In this document: piece by piece, positions 1 through 5,414 of the stretch | How the letters are laid out: every line of letters begins with the position of its first letter | Numbering within the stretch: the stretch's first letter is position 1 | Origin: Gammaproteobacteria bacterium | GTDB taxonomy: Bacteria > Pseudomonadota > Gammaproteobacteria > Arenicellales > Poriferihabitantaceae | DNA: 5,446 nt | Reading direction: 5' to 3' | NCBI GenBank assembly: GCA_024679435.1 | Contig: JAIBDK010000184.1 | Span: forward strand, 1 to 5,446 | Made by a program: the position numbers and the translations under genes | Notes under the pieces: generated by a model | Databases searched by the model: none | Told to the model about the DNA's origin: nothing | What the model saw: only the letters and a program-made list of their open reading frames with translations

Positions 1-207
1 AATGAAACAGAAGTGGAAGACGAATGCTTTGTTTCCAGATTGCAGGACGGAATGAAATCAAGCGCATTCCCGGAACCGAAACTATCATCCATAGAACTGG
101 GAGTGAGAAGGTTTCATCAATCCATTCAGGCGCACCTGCCCGTGGCTAAACTGCTCAAGCATCCGGGCAGAGGACTCGTAGAGGAATCAAATAAAAAGCT
201 AAGCTAA
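1..207 (+). CDS. 3' end of a possible Rieske-type oxygenase alpha subunit (partial)
   Basis: The frame is open from the left edge to a TAA at 205-207, so this is read as the last 68 codons of a gene that begins outside the window. A GTG at 13 and an ATG at 52 could start a short ORF, but neither has a convincing ribosome binding site. The visible residues follow a pattern I associate with the C-terminal helix region of ring-hydroxylating oxygenase alpha subunits (Rieske iron-sulphur plus non-haem iron): an acidic ED, then V..LQ.GM.S..F, then LS..E.GV..FH..I. In that family this tail follows the catalytic domain. The Rieske Cys/His motifs and the iron ligands would lie upstream and cannot be checked here. 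The last ~18 residues are basic and not recognisable. The gene is convergent with the potI-like gene. That it is a real gene end is fairly likely; the family call is a recollection of pattern and moderate at best. Confidence 0.5.
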   Translation, partial: NETEVEDECFVSRLQDGMKSSAFPEPKLSSIELGVRRFHQSIQAHLPVAKLLKHPGRGLVEESNKKLS

Positions 208-284
208 CCGCCGAGCAGAACCATGGTTAAGGGCGAAGTTCGTTTCACACTGCAAGCTTTTTTAATTCCAATACTTTAAATTGA

Positions 285-1121
285 TTAGTCTGCACTTGCC
301 ATCTGCATATCTCGTTGCTTCTGCTTCTGTTGACGCAGCATTATCCAACCGGAAATCAACACTCCAACGGCTACGGTCACAATAATAATCGTTGCCAGTG
401 CATTGATATCGGGCCTCAAACCAAGTCTTACTCGCGAGTAGATAAGCATTGGCAACGTATTGGCACCCGGCCCTGTTACAAAGCTCGATATAACCAGGTC
501 ATCCAACGAGAGCGTAAACGCTAGCAGCCACCCCGCCATCATACCCGGAGCAAGCAGCGGTAAGGTTATATCGCCCAGAACGCGCAGTGGCCGGGCACCA
601 AGGTCTTGAGCGGCTTCTTCAAGACTGATGCCCATACCTGTCAACCTTGATTGAATGATTACCGCCACGTAAGCCATTGAAAAAGTGATATGTGCGATGG
701 TGATTGTGGTAAAACCGCGCTTGTCAGGCCAGCCTAAAAACTCCTTCAACGTAATAAACAACATCAAAAGAGACAAGCCGGTAATGACTTCTGGCATCAC
801 CAATGGTGCACTGATCATTCCACCAAAAAGTGTTCTTCCTTTGAAGCGACCGAAACGGACCAGCGCCAAACCAGCCAGAGATCCCAGAATAGTAGCGAAA
901 GTTGCATTAACCACAGCGATCTTGATACTCAGCGTCAGCGCATTCCAGACCTCTTCACTTTCAAACAGCTTGCCGTACCATCGCGTAGAGAAACCACCCC
1001 AGACCGGAACGATTTTTGAATAGTTAAATGAGTAAACAATCAGCAGAAGCATCGGAATGTAAAGAAAGGCCATTCCAAAACACAGGATAGAAAAAAGAAA
1101 AGTTGAGCGTTTTTTCTGCAT
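285..1121 (-). CDS. potI: Putrescine/polyamine ABC transporter permease PotI
   Basis: Inner-membrane permease of 278 residues, one of the two channel subunits of a PotFGHI-type polyamine importer. It resembles E. coli PotI (about 280 residues) along its whole length, including the N-terminal FLYIPMLLLIVYSFN, the STRWYG motif near residue 45, APLVMPEVITGLSLL around 105-118 and SLDDLVISSFVTGPGA around 205-220. Several hydrophobic segments are visible (about 8-30, 65-88, 100-125, 138-157, 190-215, 241-262). The cytoplasmic EAA loop that docks on the ATPase is intact at about 169-188 (E169-A-A, G175, I185-x-L-P188). It starts at ATG, with GGAG ten bases upstream lying inside the end of potH and only one base between the potH stop and this start, so translational coupling is likely. 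It is the last gene of the operon. The family call is firm; the exact substrate is inferred from similarity. Confidence 0.95.
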   Translation of the reverse strand: MQKKRSTFLFSILCFGMAFLYIPMLLLIVYSFNYSKIVPVWGGFSTRWYGKLFESEEVWNALTLSIKIAVVNATFATILGSLAGLALVRFGRFKGRTLFGGMISAPLVMPEVITGLSLLMLFITLKEFLGWPDKRGFTTITIAHITFSMAYVAVIIQSRLTGMGISLEEAAQDLGARPLRVLGDITLPLLAPGMMAGWLLAFTLSLDDLVISSFVTGPGANTLPMLIYSRVRLGLRPDINALATIIIVTVAVGVLISGWIMLRQQKQKQRDMQMASAD

Positions 1122-1122
1122 A

Positions 1123-2085
1123 TTAATCAGACTCCGTTTCTTTAGCCTGAACCCGCTGGTAAAGCATCATCGGCACGACCAGCAATATAAGTAGCGCAAT
1201 TGCAACGGCGGACGCCACCGGCCAGTCATGATTGGCATGAAATTCATTAAACAGAACCCTGCCGATCATCAACACATTGCCTCCACCCAGCAAATCTGGA
1301 ATGACAAACTCTCCCGTTGCAGGAATAAAAACCAACAACGAGCCGGCCACGATTCCCGGCCATGTAAGAGGTAATGTTATGGTGAAAAATGTAGTCGTCG
1401 GTTTTGATCCCAGATCAGCCGCAGCCTCATGGAGTTCCATGTCCAGTTTTTCCATGTTGGCATAAAGCGGTAGAATCATAAACGGCACGTAGGTGTACAC
1501 GATGCCAACGTAGACTGCAAAATGCGAATACATCAAGCGAACAGGCGTTTCGATAAAACCAGCCCAGATCAGAAAATCGTTGACCAATCCCTGATCCGCA
1601 AGCAACCCCATCCATGCATATACCCGTAACAAAAATGACGTCCAGAACGGCAAAATAACCATCATCAACAAAATGTTCTTGGTCGTTGGAGGAGATCTCA
1701 CAATCGCGTACGCCATCGGATATCCGAGCAACAGGCAAATCACCGTAGAAATCGTAGATATCTTTAGCGAGCTCAAATAGGTATTGAGATATAGCTCATC
1801 CTCCCAGAGGTAGGAGTAATTATCAAAAATGATTCGTATACTCATCACCCCGTCTTCAGCCCACTCAAACAGCGGTGAAAATGGCGGACTGGCGATCAGA
1901 GACTCAGCAAGGCTGATTTTTAGAATGATGAAAAATGGCGCCAAGAAAAACACCAACAACCAGAAAAACGGAACGAATACGACAACAGCTTTCCACTGGG
2001 TCTGCAAAAAACCCATCAACTCGGATGCCCAATTCCGGGCCATAACAGGCGCTTTCATCCTGTCGAGAGTGGTAATCTGTTTCAT
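1123..2085 (-). CDS. potH: Putrescine/polyamine ABC transporter permease PotH
   Basis: Inner-membrane permease of 320 residues that pairs with PotI to form the translocation channel. E. coli PotH is about 317 residues and matches throughout, for example in FKISLAE-like residues near 55-61, VILPFWTSFLLRVYAWMG at 143-160, VYTYVPFMILPLY near 196-208 and FIPATGEFVIPDLLGG near 253-268. The EAA loop is complete: E220-A-A, G226 and T237-L-P239. The hydrophilic N-terminus of about 30 residues precedes the first membrane segment (about 33-58), as in the family. The gap to the potG stop is nine bases. The only Shine-Dalgarno-like sequence (AGG at the potG stop) is about 12 bases away and weak, so initiation probably depends on coupling to potG translation. 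Internal ATGs at codons 10 and 15 are possible alternative starts but have no better ribosome site. The call is firm for the family and good for the PotH subtype. Confidence 0.95.
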   Translation of the reverse strand: MKQITTLDRMKAPVMARNWASELMGFLQTQWKAVVVFVPFFWLLVFFLAPFFIILKISLAESLIASPPFSPLFEWAEDGVMSIRIIFDNYSYLWEDELYLNTYLSSLKISTISTVICLLLGYPMAYAIVRSPPTTKNILLMMVILPFWTSFLLRVYAWMGLLADQGLVNDFLIWAGFIETPVRLMYSHFAVYVGIVYTYVPFMILPLYANMEKLDMELHEAAADLGSKPTTTFFTITLPLTWPGIVAGSLLVFIPATGEFVIPDLLGGGNVLMIGRVLFNEFHANHDWPVASAVAIALLILLVVPMMLYQRVQAKETESD

Positions 2086-2094
2086 GTTTGCAGG

Positions 2095-3240
2095 TTACCT
2101 GGTCAGCACAATGGCACTGGCGGCATCCCAGTCTAGATACACCTCGTCCTCCCAGTACGCAACGTGTTTGCCATCTTTTGGTCGAATTTGATTCGGGACT
2201 GTGACATCAATCACCCTGTCGCTTGCAAGTTTGATTCGATATATTGATATATCTCCAAGATAGCCAATATCCTGAACCATGCCCTTGATTTGGTTAGCTT
2301 TCTTTGCCGTTGGCGGCTCTTTAGAAAGGCGCATTTTTTCTGGACGAACCGCAACCCATACCTTGTTCCCATCTTTTATCGACATACCATAATCAACAAA
2401 AAACTCGATATCCTCTTCAGATCCAGAAACTGAAATATGATCTGAACTGTTCTGCGTGACCCTCCCCTCAAACATGTTGATAGAGCCAATAAAATCCGCG
2501 ACCATGCGCGAATCCGGGTACTCATAAATTTCCGTAGGCGACCCAATCTGCTCAAATTCACCGGCATCCATAACCGCAATGCGGGTTGACAATGTCATAG
2601 CCTCTTCCTGATCGTGAGTAACCACCACAAACGTTACACCCAGCTTTTCCTGAATATTCATCAATTCAAACTGAGTTTGCTCCCTGAGCCGCTTATCCAG
2701 CGCAGCTAAAGGCTCGTCCAATAGCAGCACCTTTGGTCTTTTTATCAGGGCTCTGGCAAGCGCTACCCGCTGTCGTTGCCCACCCGAAAGTTGATGTGGT
2801 TTTCTCTGACTGAAATCCGTCAGTTCCACCATGGACAGCATCTCTGCTACGCGCAGATTTATCTCTTCCTTGGGAACACCATCACGCTTTAAACCGTAAG
2901 CTACATTTTTTTCGACATTCATATGCGGAAACAGCGCGTAGGACTGAAACATCATATTAACAGGGCGCTCGTAGGGCGGAACATTGCTCATTTCAACGCC
3001 ATCAATGAATATCGACCCCGAAGACGGTGTTTCGAAACCGGCCAGCATTCTCAGCAACGTCGTTTTACCGCAACCGGAACCCCCGAGAAGACAAAACAAC
3101 TCTCCTTGATAGATGTCCAGATCGACGGAATCTACTGCAACAAAGTCACCGAATTTTTTTGTAACCCCACGGATACTGATAAAGGGTACCGCGTCTGGAT
3201 CCAGCCAGGGCTGGTCTTCGAATTCGTCCTGGCTGGACAT
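2095..3240 (-). CDS. potG: Putrescine/polyamine ABC transporter ATP-binding protein PotG
   Basis: Cytoplasmic ATPase of 381 residues (E. coli PotG 377) that dimerises and powers import through PotH/PotI. The nucleotide-binding domain runs from about 20 to 255. The Walker A motif is GGSGCGKT at 53-60, the Q-loop glutamine is Q99 in MMFQSYALFPHM, the ABC signature LSGGQ is at 151-155, Walker B is VLLLDEP at 171-177, the D-loop LAALD follows directly, and the H-loop histidine is H209 in VTHDQEEA. The C-terminal part (about 295-375, beginning VAVRPEKM) is the TOBE-type regulatory domain seen in PotA/PotG/MalK-like ATPases. All catalytic motifs are intact. It starts at ATG with a strong GGAGG seven bases upstream, the best ribosome site in the operon. 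This makes sense because an apparent terminator hairpin separates it from potF and it must be initiated independently. Confidence 0.96.
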   Translation of the reverse strand: MSSQDEFEDQPWLDPDAVPFISIRGVTKKFGDFVAVDSVDLDIYQGELFCLLGGSGCGKTTLLRMLAGFETPSSGSIFIDGVEMSNVPPYERPVNMMFQSYALFPHMNVEKNVAYGLKRDGVPKEEINLRVAEMLSMVELTDFSQRKPHQLSGGQRQRVALARALIKRPKVLLLDEPLAALDKRLREQTQFELMNIQEKLGVTFVVVTHDQEEAMTLSTRIAVMDAGEFEQIGSPTEIYEYPDSRMVADFIGSINMFEGRVTQNSSDHISVSGSEEDIEFFVDYGMSIKDGNKVWVAVRPEKMRLSKEPPTAKKANQIKGMVQDIGYLGDISIYRIKLASDRVIDVTVPNQIRPKDGKHVAYWEDEVYLDWDAASAIVLTR

Positions 3241-3247
3241 AATCCTA

Positions 3248-3252
3248 CCTCC
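3248..3252 (-). promoter_or_regulatory. Ribosome binding site of potG
   Basis: On the minus strand GGAGG lies seven bases before the ATG at 3240. It is a near-ideal Shine-Dalgarno and fixes the potG start. It sits between the stem-loop downstream of potF and the potG start codon. Confidence 0.8.
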
Positions 3253-3273
3253 GGTTTAACAGGGGATTCAAAC

Positions 3274-3303
3274 AAAAAGGGCGCATCAAAACCGATGCGC
3301 CCT
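3274..3303 (-). terminator. Intra-operon stem-loop with U-tract between potF and potG (probable partial terminator)
   Basis: Arms 3279-3287 (GGGCGCATC) and 3294-3302 (GATGCGCCC) are perfectly complementary over 9 bp, extended to 10 by A3278-T3303, around a six-base loop. Read on the minus strand, the direction of transcription, the GC-rich stem is followed immediately by TTTTT, then G and TTT. This is the form of an intrinsic terminator. It begins 12 bases after the potF stop codon and ends about 33 bases before the potG ATG. No separate promoter for potGHI fits in the remaining gap, so the structure probably acts as a leaky terminator and/or protects the potF mRNA 3' end. Binding protein would then be made in excess over the membrane and ATPase subunits. 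On the plus strand it lacks an adjacent U-tract. Confidence 0.8.
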
Positions 3304-3315
3304 CCCCTTTTATTA

Positions 3316-4431
3316 TTAATTTCCCGCCTTAAAGTTGGTCCACGCCCGAGTTCGAGCGCGCTCAACTTTCGGTGGAACAACGCTCAGTGTGTACATGTCG
3401 TCTACAGCCTCAGCTGAAGGATATGCGGCTGGACTGCCGGTGACCGCAGGATCAATCAAATCGTAGGCGTCCTTGTTGGCGGACGCATACCAGGTATAGT
3501 TGCTGTCATTAGCTCCAACTTGTGGACGCATCATGTAATTGAGAAACAAGTGTGCGTTCTCAACATTTTCAGCATCCGCCGGAATAACCCAGCCATCGAC
3601 CCAGAAATTTGCGGCTCCTTTTCCGGGTGGCTGAAAGAAATCCAGTTCAACTCCGGTATCCGCTTCTTCCGCACCGGAAACCGCAAGTAATCCATCAGGG
3701 CCCCAGGTTACAGCAACACAGAATTCTTTTTCTGGCATACGCTGATAGGCATAATTATCGAAAGTTTTAATAAACGGTCTAACTTTCAGGAGCATTTCTT
3801 CAACAGCTTTATAATCAGCAACGTCTGCAGAACTGGGATCCAGCCCCATATAAGCCAACGCCATCGGAATAACGTCAGTAGGCGAATCCAGAAAAGAAAC
3901 ACCACAGCCCGCTAGCTTTTCCATATGTGCAGGATCAAAAATCATATCCAATGACCCGATCGGCGCATCAGGATAGGTTTCTTTAACCAGAGCCTCGTTG
4001 TAAGTGACGCCGTGCGTGCCAAACATAAAAGGCACCACATATTTATTACCCGGATCCCATTGAGTATCAAGTTGCGTGGTTACATCGCTGCGCATATGCT
4101 TGAAATTATCCAGCTTTGATTTATCCAGCGGTTGCAAAATTCCGGCTGGAATCAATCGCGCAATGGCACTGCCTGCATGACTTACAACGTCATATCCGGT
4201 GCTACCGGCCAGCAGCTTCGAATCAATGGCTTCTACCGAATCATAATTATCATAAGTAACCTTAATATCGTACTCTGCCTCAAAATTTGAAATCGTATCT
4301 TCGGCAATATATTCTGCCCAGTTTGTTACGTTTAGCACTCCTGCGGCAGAGGCACTACCTGCTCCAAAAATGAAGACTGAAGACGCGGCCGTAACGATGC
4401 CTAACTTCAGTTTTTTGCTTAGTTTTGTCAT
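3316..4431 (-). CDS. potF: Periplasmic putrescine/polyamine-binding protein PotF
   Basis: Periplasmic solute-binding subunit of 371 residues (E. coli PotF 370) for the PotGHI importer. An in-frame TTG at 4443 would add four codons, but it overlaps GGAG lying six bases before the ATG at 4431, so the ATG is the better start. The signal peptide has lysines at about 3-9, a hydrophobic core at about 11-25 and a probable cleavage after ASA (A29). The mature protein aligns by eye with E. coli PotF: NW..YIA.DT, LAGSTGYD, QPLDKSKL, CGVSFLD, IPADA.N, FLNY..RP and the C-terminal RTRAWT. Cysteines C176 and C238 match the pair I recall forming a disulphide in PotF. Key pocket residues are kept (W38, Y41, W243, D246, D279, Y315) and others are changed (A39, E40, A86, A89, D186, W277), so the preferred polyamine is uncertain. 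It is the first gene of the operon. The family call is firm. Confidence 0.94.
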   Translation of the reverse strand: MTKLSKKLKLGIVTAASSVFIFGAGSASAAGVLNVTNWAEYIAEDTISNFEAEYDIKVTYDNYDSVEAIDSKLLAGSTGYDVVSHAGSAIARLIPAGILQPLDKSKLDNFKHMRSDVTTQLDTQWDPGNKYVVPFMFGTHGVTYNEALVKETYPDAPIGSLDMIFDPAHMEKLAGCGVSFLDSPTDVIPMALAYMGLDPSSADVADYKAVEEMLLKVRPFIKTFDNYAYQRMPEKEFCVAVTWGPDGLLAVSGAEEADTGVELDFFQPPGKGAANFWVDGWVIPADAENVENAHLFLNYMMRPQVGANDSNYTWYASANKDAYDLIDPAVTGSPAAYPSAEAVDDMYTLSVVPPKVERARTRAWTNFKAGN

Positions 4432-4437
4432 GTTGTT

Positions 4438-4441
4438 CTCC
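4438..4441 (-). promoter_or_regulatory. Ribosome binding site of potF
   Basis: GGAG on the minus strand lies six bases before the ATG at 4431. It decides the start, because the longer reading from TTG at 4443 would place this Shine-Dalgarno inside the coding sequence and leave that TTG with no site of its own. Confidence 0.75.
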
Positions 4442-4450
4442 AAAAACGGT

Positions 4451-4460
4451 AATCTAGATT
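4451..4460. repeat. 10-bp perfect palindrome in the potF leader
   Basis: AATCTAGATT is its own reverse complement. It lies between the potF ribosome site and the FNR-like dyad, with centres 16 bases apart. It could be part of an operator or chance in AT-rich DNA; its function is unknown. Confidence 0.35.
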
Positions 4461-4464
4461 TTTT

Positions 4465-4478
4465 TTGATAGCTATCAT
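4465..4478. promoter_or_regulatory. FNR/Anr-like dyad upstream of potF
   Basis: The plus strand reads TTGAT-AGCT-ATCAT. This matches the FNR/Anr/CRP-family consensus TTGAT-N4-ATCAA at 9 of 10 defined positions, and the core TGATAGCTATCA (4466-4477) is a perfect 12-bp palindrome. It lies 34-47 bases upstream of the potF ATG. If the TATACT at 4490-4495 is the potF -10, the dyad falls at roughly +5 to +19, a place where a bound regulator would repress. As an activator site at -41.5 it would put the start of transcription at the start codon, which the potF Shine-Dalgarno argues against. The match is seen; the regulator is inferred. Confidence 0.45.
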
Positions 4479-4489
4479 TTAGCCCCCGC

Positions 4490-4495
4490 AGTATA
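4490..4495 (-). promoter_or_regulatory. Candidate -10 element for the potF operon
   Basis: TATACT on the minus strand (5 of 6 to the sigma-70 consensus TATAAT) lies about 60 bases from the potF start and would give a leader of roughly 50 bases. No good -35 is found 16-18 bases upstream. A TTGACG at 4507-4512 is only 11 bases away, too close. An activator-dependent promoter or a different start site is therefore possible. Confidence 0.35.
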
Positions 4496-4588
4496 ACTTA
4501 ACTTCGCGTCAATACGACAGTTCACAAACAACTTCATAAGCAAATTTGATTGATAGATAAATTCGACAATCACAAAATTAGGAACATC

Positions 4589-4627
4589 ATGACCGCGCAA
4601 GTTAGCACGCATTTCCCGGTAAAATAA
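4589..4627 (+). CDS. Possible 12-codon leader or remnant ORF
   Basis: An ATG at 4589 is followed by 11 codons and TAA, giving MTAQVSTHFPVK. AGGA at 4580-4583 lies five bases upstream, a good Shine-Dalgarno in contrast to the SCO gene itself. The ORF ends 130 bases before the SCO start. It could be a small leader peptide, the truncated start of a lost gene, or chance. I recognise no family, and nothing beyond the ribosome site supports translation. Confidence 0.2.
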   Translation: MTAQVSTHFPVK

Positions 4628-4667
4628 CGGCCAGGCGTTTCTTTGGATAACAACGAACCAACCATTC

Positions 4668-4680
4668 TAGTCTCAGACTA
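4668..4680. repeat. 13-bp perfect dyad upstream of the SCO gene
   Basis: TAGTCT-C-AGACTA is a perfect 6-1-6 inverted repeat. Its centre lies about 46 bases upstream of the candidate -10 at 4720-4725, in the range where an activator could bind. No known operator was recognised. Confidence 0.4.
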
Positions 4681-4697
4681 AATTTCAATTTTATCGA

Positions 4698-4733
4698 GGA
4701 ATTGAGGGGCTTGAGGCTTTATACTCCAATTCC
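4698..4733 (+). repeat. Inverted repeat straddling the candidate SCO -10
   Basis: GGAATTG (4698-4704) is complementary to CAATTCC (4727-4733), with two TTGAGG copies (4702-4707, 4711-4716) beginning in the left arm and extending between the arms. The arms flank the TATACT hexamer, so the structure could be an operator at the promoter. There is no U-tract, so it is not a terminator. Confidence 0.35.
4720..4725 (+). promoter_or_regulatory. Candidate -10 element for the SCO gene
   Basis: TATACT (5 of 6 to consensus) lies 32 bases before the TTG start and would give a leader of about 25 bases. There is no good -35 hexamer at 16-18 bases, so strength or activator dependence is unknown. A TATAAA at 4745-4750 is a weaker alternative and would leave almost no leader. 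Confidence 0.35.
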
Positions 4734-4757
4734 CTTCACCCAACTATAAATTGAGTT

Positions 4758-5414
4758 TTGGAAATAAATTTTAAAGTTATATTAATCGGAGCAGTTGCAC
4801 TCGCAGCGGGTGTCTATCTCCAGTTATTTGGTTTTAATCCTCCGGTTCGGTCAGTTTCAGTTGAAGCACCGGATATTCAGGGCTTTTTCTGGCCCAAACA
4901 GAAAGCACTGGATGAATTTGAACTCGTCAGTCAACGCAATACACCCTTCACGCTGGACAGTATGAAAGGTGACTGGAATTTTATATTTTTCGGGTACACC
5001 CATTGCCCTGATATTTGCCCTATCACAATGAATACAATGCGGCAGGTCCGCGAAACACTGTCAAAACAGACAGAAACAGATTATGTATCAATCAAGTTCA
5101 ACCTCATTTCAGTGGATGGAGAGCGAGATACACCAGAAATATTGGAGGCTTATATCAGTTACTTCGGTGAGAATTTTCAGGGTGCCACGGGCAACAAAAT
5201 TCAGATTGATTCATTGGTCACTCAGTTGGGTGTGCCCTACACTATTGACAACCACGAACCGGGAAACACAACCTATCTGGTCGGTCATAGCGCAGCCATA
5301 TTTTTGATTTCTCCGGCCGGAAAGCTGGCAGCAATTTTTCAGGCTCCTCATTCTGCCGCAGAAATATCCGACAAATTCATCCAGATTGATTCGTTTATGC
5401 GGAATAACTCCTGA
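4758..5414 (+). CDS. SCO1/SenC/PrrC family copper chaperone for cytochrome c oxidase assembly
   Basis: Membrane-anchored thioredoxin-fold protein of 218 residues, the usual length for bacterial SCO proteins. Family members bind copper and help build the CuA centre of oxidase subunit II, or keep its cysteines reduced, on the periplasmic side. An N-terminal membrane anchor spans about residues 7-25 and has no evident cleavage site. The redox and copper site C83-x3-C87 lies in FFGYTHCPDICP, and the third ligand H177 lies in YLVGHSAAIFLISPAG. The family motif SVDGERDTPEILEAYISYFG is at about 118-137. Many relatives have D before the ligand histidine, where this one has G176. The start appears to be TTG: an in-frame TGA sits at 4752-4754 and no ATG or GTG occurs before the membrane anchor. 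Only GAG two bases upstream resembles a ribosome site. No other oxidase genes are visible, so its partner operon lies elsewhere or to the right. Confidence 0.93.
   Translation: MEINFKVILIGAVALAAGVYLQLFGFNPPVRSVSVEAPDIQGFFWPKQKALDEFELVSQRNTPFTLDSMKGDWNFIFFGYTHCPDICPITMNTMRQVRETLSKQTETDYVSIKFNLISVDGERDTPEILEAYISYFGENFQGATGNKIQIDSLVTQLGVPYTIDNHEPGNTTYLVGHSAAIFLISPAGKLAAIFQAPHSAAEISDKFIQIDSFMRNNS

Larger units (their letters stand above)
4432..4757. other. Divergent intergenic control region between potF and the SCO gene
   Basis: This 326-base AT-rich stretch separates two genes transcribed outwards, so it must carry both promoters. The potF-proximal side (4438-4512) holds the potF ribosome site, two palindromes, an eight-base T-run at 4459-4466 and a TATACT on the minus strand. 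The SCO-proximal side (4668-4757) holds a 13-bp dyad, an inverted repeat and a TATACT on the plus strand. The middle (about 4513-4660) shows only a 12-codon ORF with a Shine-Dalgarno and no other recognisable element. I see no tRNA, riboswitch-like fold or transposon end. Confidence 0.7.

Noticed and set aside
191..284. Terminator between the convergent gene ends, including AACCATGGTT at 219-228, the T-run at 258-263 and the minus-strand U-tract at 192-196
   Set aside because: The best stems are about 5 bp or have no loop (palindromes without a spacer), and none sits directly before a U-tract, so I cannot support one.
685..1023. 112-codon plus-strand reading frame opposite potI
   Set aside because: It lies fully antisense to a well-conserved permease gene, has no family resemblance, and its residues follow from the opposite-strand codons.
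1829..2191. 120-codon plus-strand reading frame opposite the potH/potG junction
   Set aside because: It is antisense to two confident genes and shows no domain pattern.
2923..3417. 164-codon plus-strand reading frame across the potG start and the potF end
   Set aside because: It crosses the terminator hairpin and both conserved genes in antisense, and is low-complexity basic sequence with no recognisable motif.
4432..4443. Four-codon upstream extension of potF from TTG at 4443
   Set aside because: GGAG six bases before the ATG at 4431 lies inside the extension, the TTG has no ribosome site, and 371 residues fits the family length.
4462..4480. Fur box reading of the TGATAGCTATCA palindrome
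   Set aside because: A Fur 7-1-7 site needs an odd-centred, longer dyad; this palindrome has an even centre and fits TTGAT-N4-ATCAA much better.
4490..4512. TTGACG and TATACT on the minus strand as a sigma-70 promoter pair for potF
   Set aside because: The spacer is only 11 bases, far below the usable 16-18, so the two cannot act together as -35 and -10.
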